Positions 13,871-14,135 of a DNA stretch of 14,135 nt are shown here, in pieces. The DNA comes from an uncultured Clostridia bacterium. Its GTDB lineage: Bacteria > Bacillota > Clostridia > Oscillospirales > CAG-272. Position 1 is the stretch's first letter; every line of letters starts with the position of its first letter. Location of the stretch: the NCBI GenBank assembly GCA_937892405.1, contig CALAFS010000008.1, positions 1-14,135 on the forward strand. Direction: 5' to 3'. Below the pieces are notes generated by a model. That model was not told where the DNA came from. It was given only the letters and a program-made list of their open reading frames with translations, and searched no databases. The position numbers and the translations under genes were made by a program.

Positions 13871-14029
13871 ATCAATTTTTAGTTCAGAATTCAGAATGAA
13901 GAATTCAGAATGAGGCTATGGGCGATCGCACACTTCTCTTTTCTGACTTTTCATTCTTTTGGGTAAAATAAACCTGCGACGAGAGAAAAGAAGCCTTGAT
14001 TATATAATTCTTAATTCATAATTCTTAAT
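13859..14029. repeat. AT-rich short direct repeats
   Basis: A 13-base direct repeat CGAGAGAAAAGAA occurs at 13859-13871 and 13980-13992. Each copy is followed by an AT-rich repeated tract: ATTCAGAATGA twice (13889-13899, 13903-13913), and ATAATTCTTAAT twice (14004-14015, 14018-14029; 14-base period). There are no coding signs. Tracts of this kind recur between genes in clostridial genomes. Confidence 0.6.
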
Positions 14030-14068
14030 CTTAGGTTTACAATATAAGTGCAACAGATAAAAAAAGTA

Positions 14069-14127
14069 ATGACACAGAAGGAACCTCGTGTTATAATGGG
14101 AGTAACCACACAACCAAGAACAGGAGG
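14069..14127 (+). promoter_or_regulatory. Promoter and ribosome site of a gene starting beyond the right edge
   Basis: ATGACA (14069-14074), 17-base spacer, perfect TATAAT (14092-14097), then AGGAGG at 14122-14127, eight bases before the window ends. No suitable start codon follows inside the window, so a plus-strand gene should begin within a few bases of position 14135. Confidence 0.8.
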
Positions 14128-14135
14128 AAACAATA

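Noticed and set aside
13599..13875. Small open frames in the right intergenic region
   Set aside because: They run through palindromic repeats, lack ribosome sites and have no resemblance to known proteins.

Overview
The window looks like a chromosomal segment from a GC-rich, low-characterised Clostridia lineage (Bacillota), probably an uncultured gut-type anaerobe. The grounds are strong AGGAGG-type ribosome sites, consensus sigma-A promoters (TTGACA-N17-TATAAT), Gram-positive lipoprotein signals, an ECF-type vitamin transporter, intrinsic terminators with U-runs, and clostridial-style intergenic repeats. The taxonomic placement is inference; no rRNA or marker gene is present.

Left part (1-1917, minus strand): the end of an ABC importer operon of the ferric-iron/phosphonate type. 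It has an ATPase with a TOBE-like tail followed, with a 4-base overlap, by a solute-binding lipoprotein that runs off the left edge. A divergent sigma-A promoter at 2052-2079 drives a membrane-bound GGDEF diguanylate cyclase (2163-3230, plus strand). This gene converges on the large minus-strand operon and shares with it a bidirectional terminator (3263-3306).

Centre (3307-12608, minus strand): this is the main content. A consensus promoter (12580-12608) is followed by a cobalamin riboswitch (12449-12563), an intrinsic terminator (12343-12410) and a DUF2284 metal-binding protein carrying an extra N-terminal HNH-repeat-like domain. After it, a second cobalamin riboswitch (about 11340-11448) with its own antiterminator/terminator pair (11247-11331) precedes six tightly coupled genes. 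These encode a lipoprotein with five helical stalk repeats, an Ig-like domain and a transcobalamin-C-like DUF4430 domain; a secreted, C-terminally anchored alpha/alpha-toroid protein resembling the N-terminal half of intrinsic factor; a short membrane-tethered DUF4430 protein; and a complete group I ECF transporter (T component, fused A1-A2 ATPase, S component). The consistent reading is a corrinoid (vitamin B12-type) capture and import system in which the two halves of an intrinsic-factor/transcobalamin-like fold sit on separate surface proteins, switched off by cobalamin through riboswitches. The riboswitches and domain motifs are visible in the sequence; the joint function is inference.

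Right part (12622-14135): a perfect bidirectional terminator hairpin, an alpha/beta hydrolase on the minus strand (12687-13481), and about 650 bases without a gene. This stretch holds small inverted repeats, a mosaic of short palindromes and AT-rich direct repeats of clostridial intergenic type, and, at the right edge, a promoter and ribosome site for a plus-strand gene starting just outside the window.
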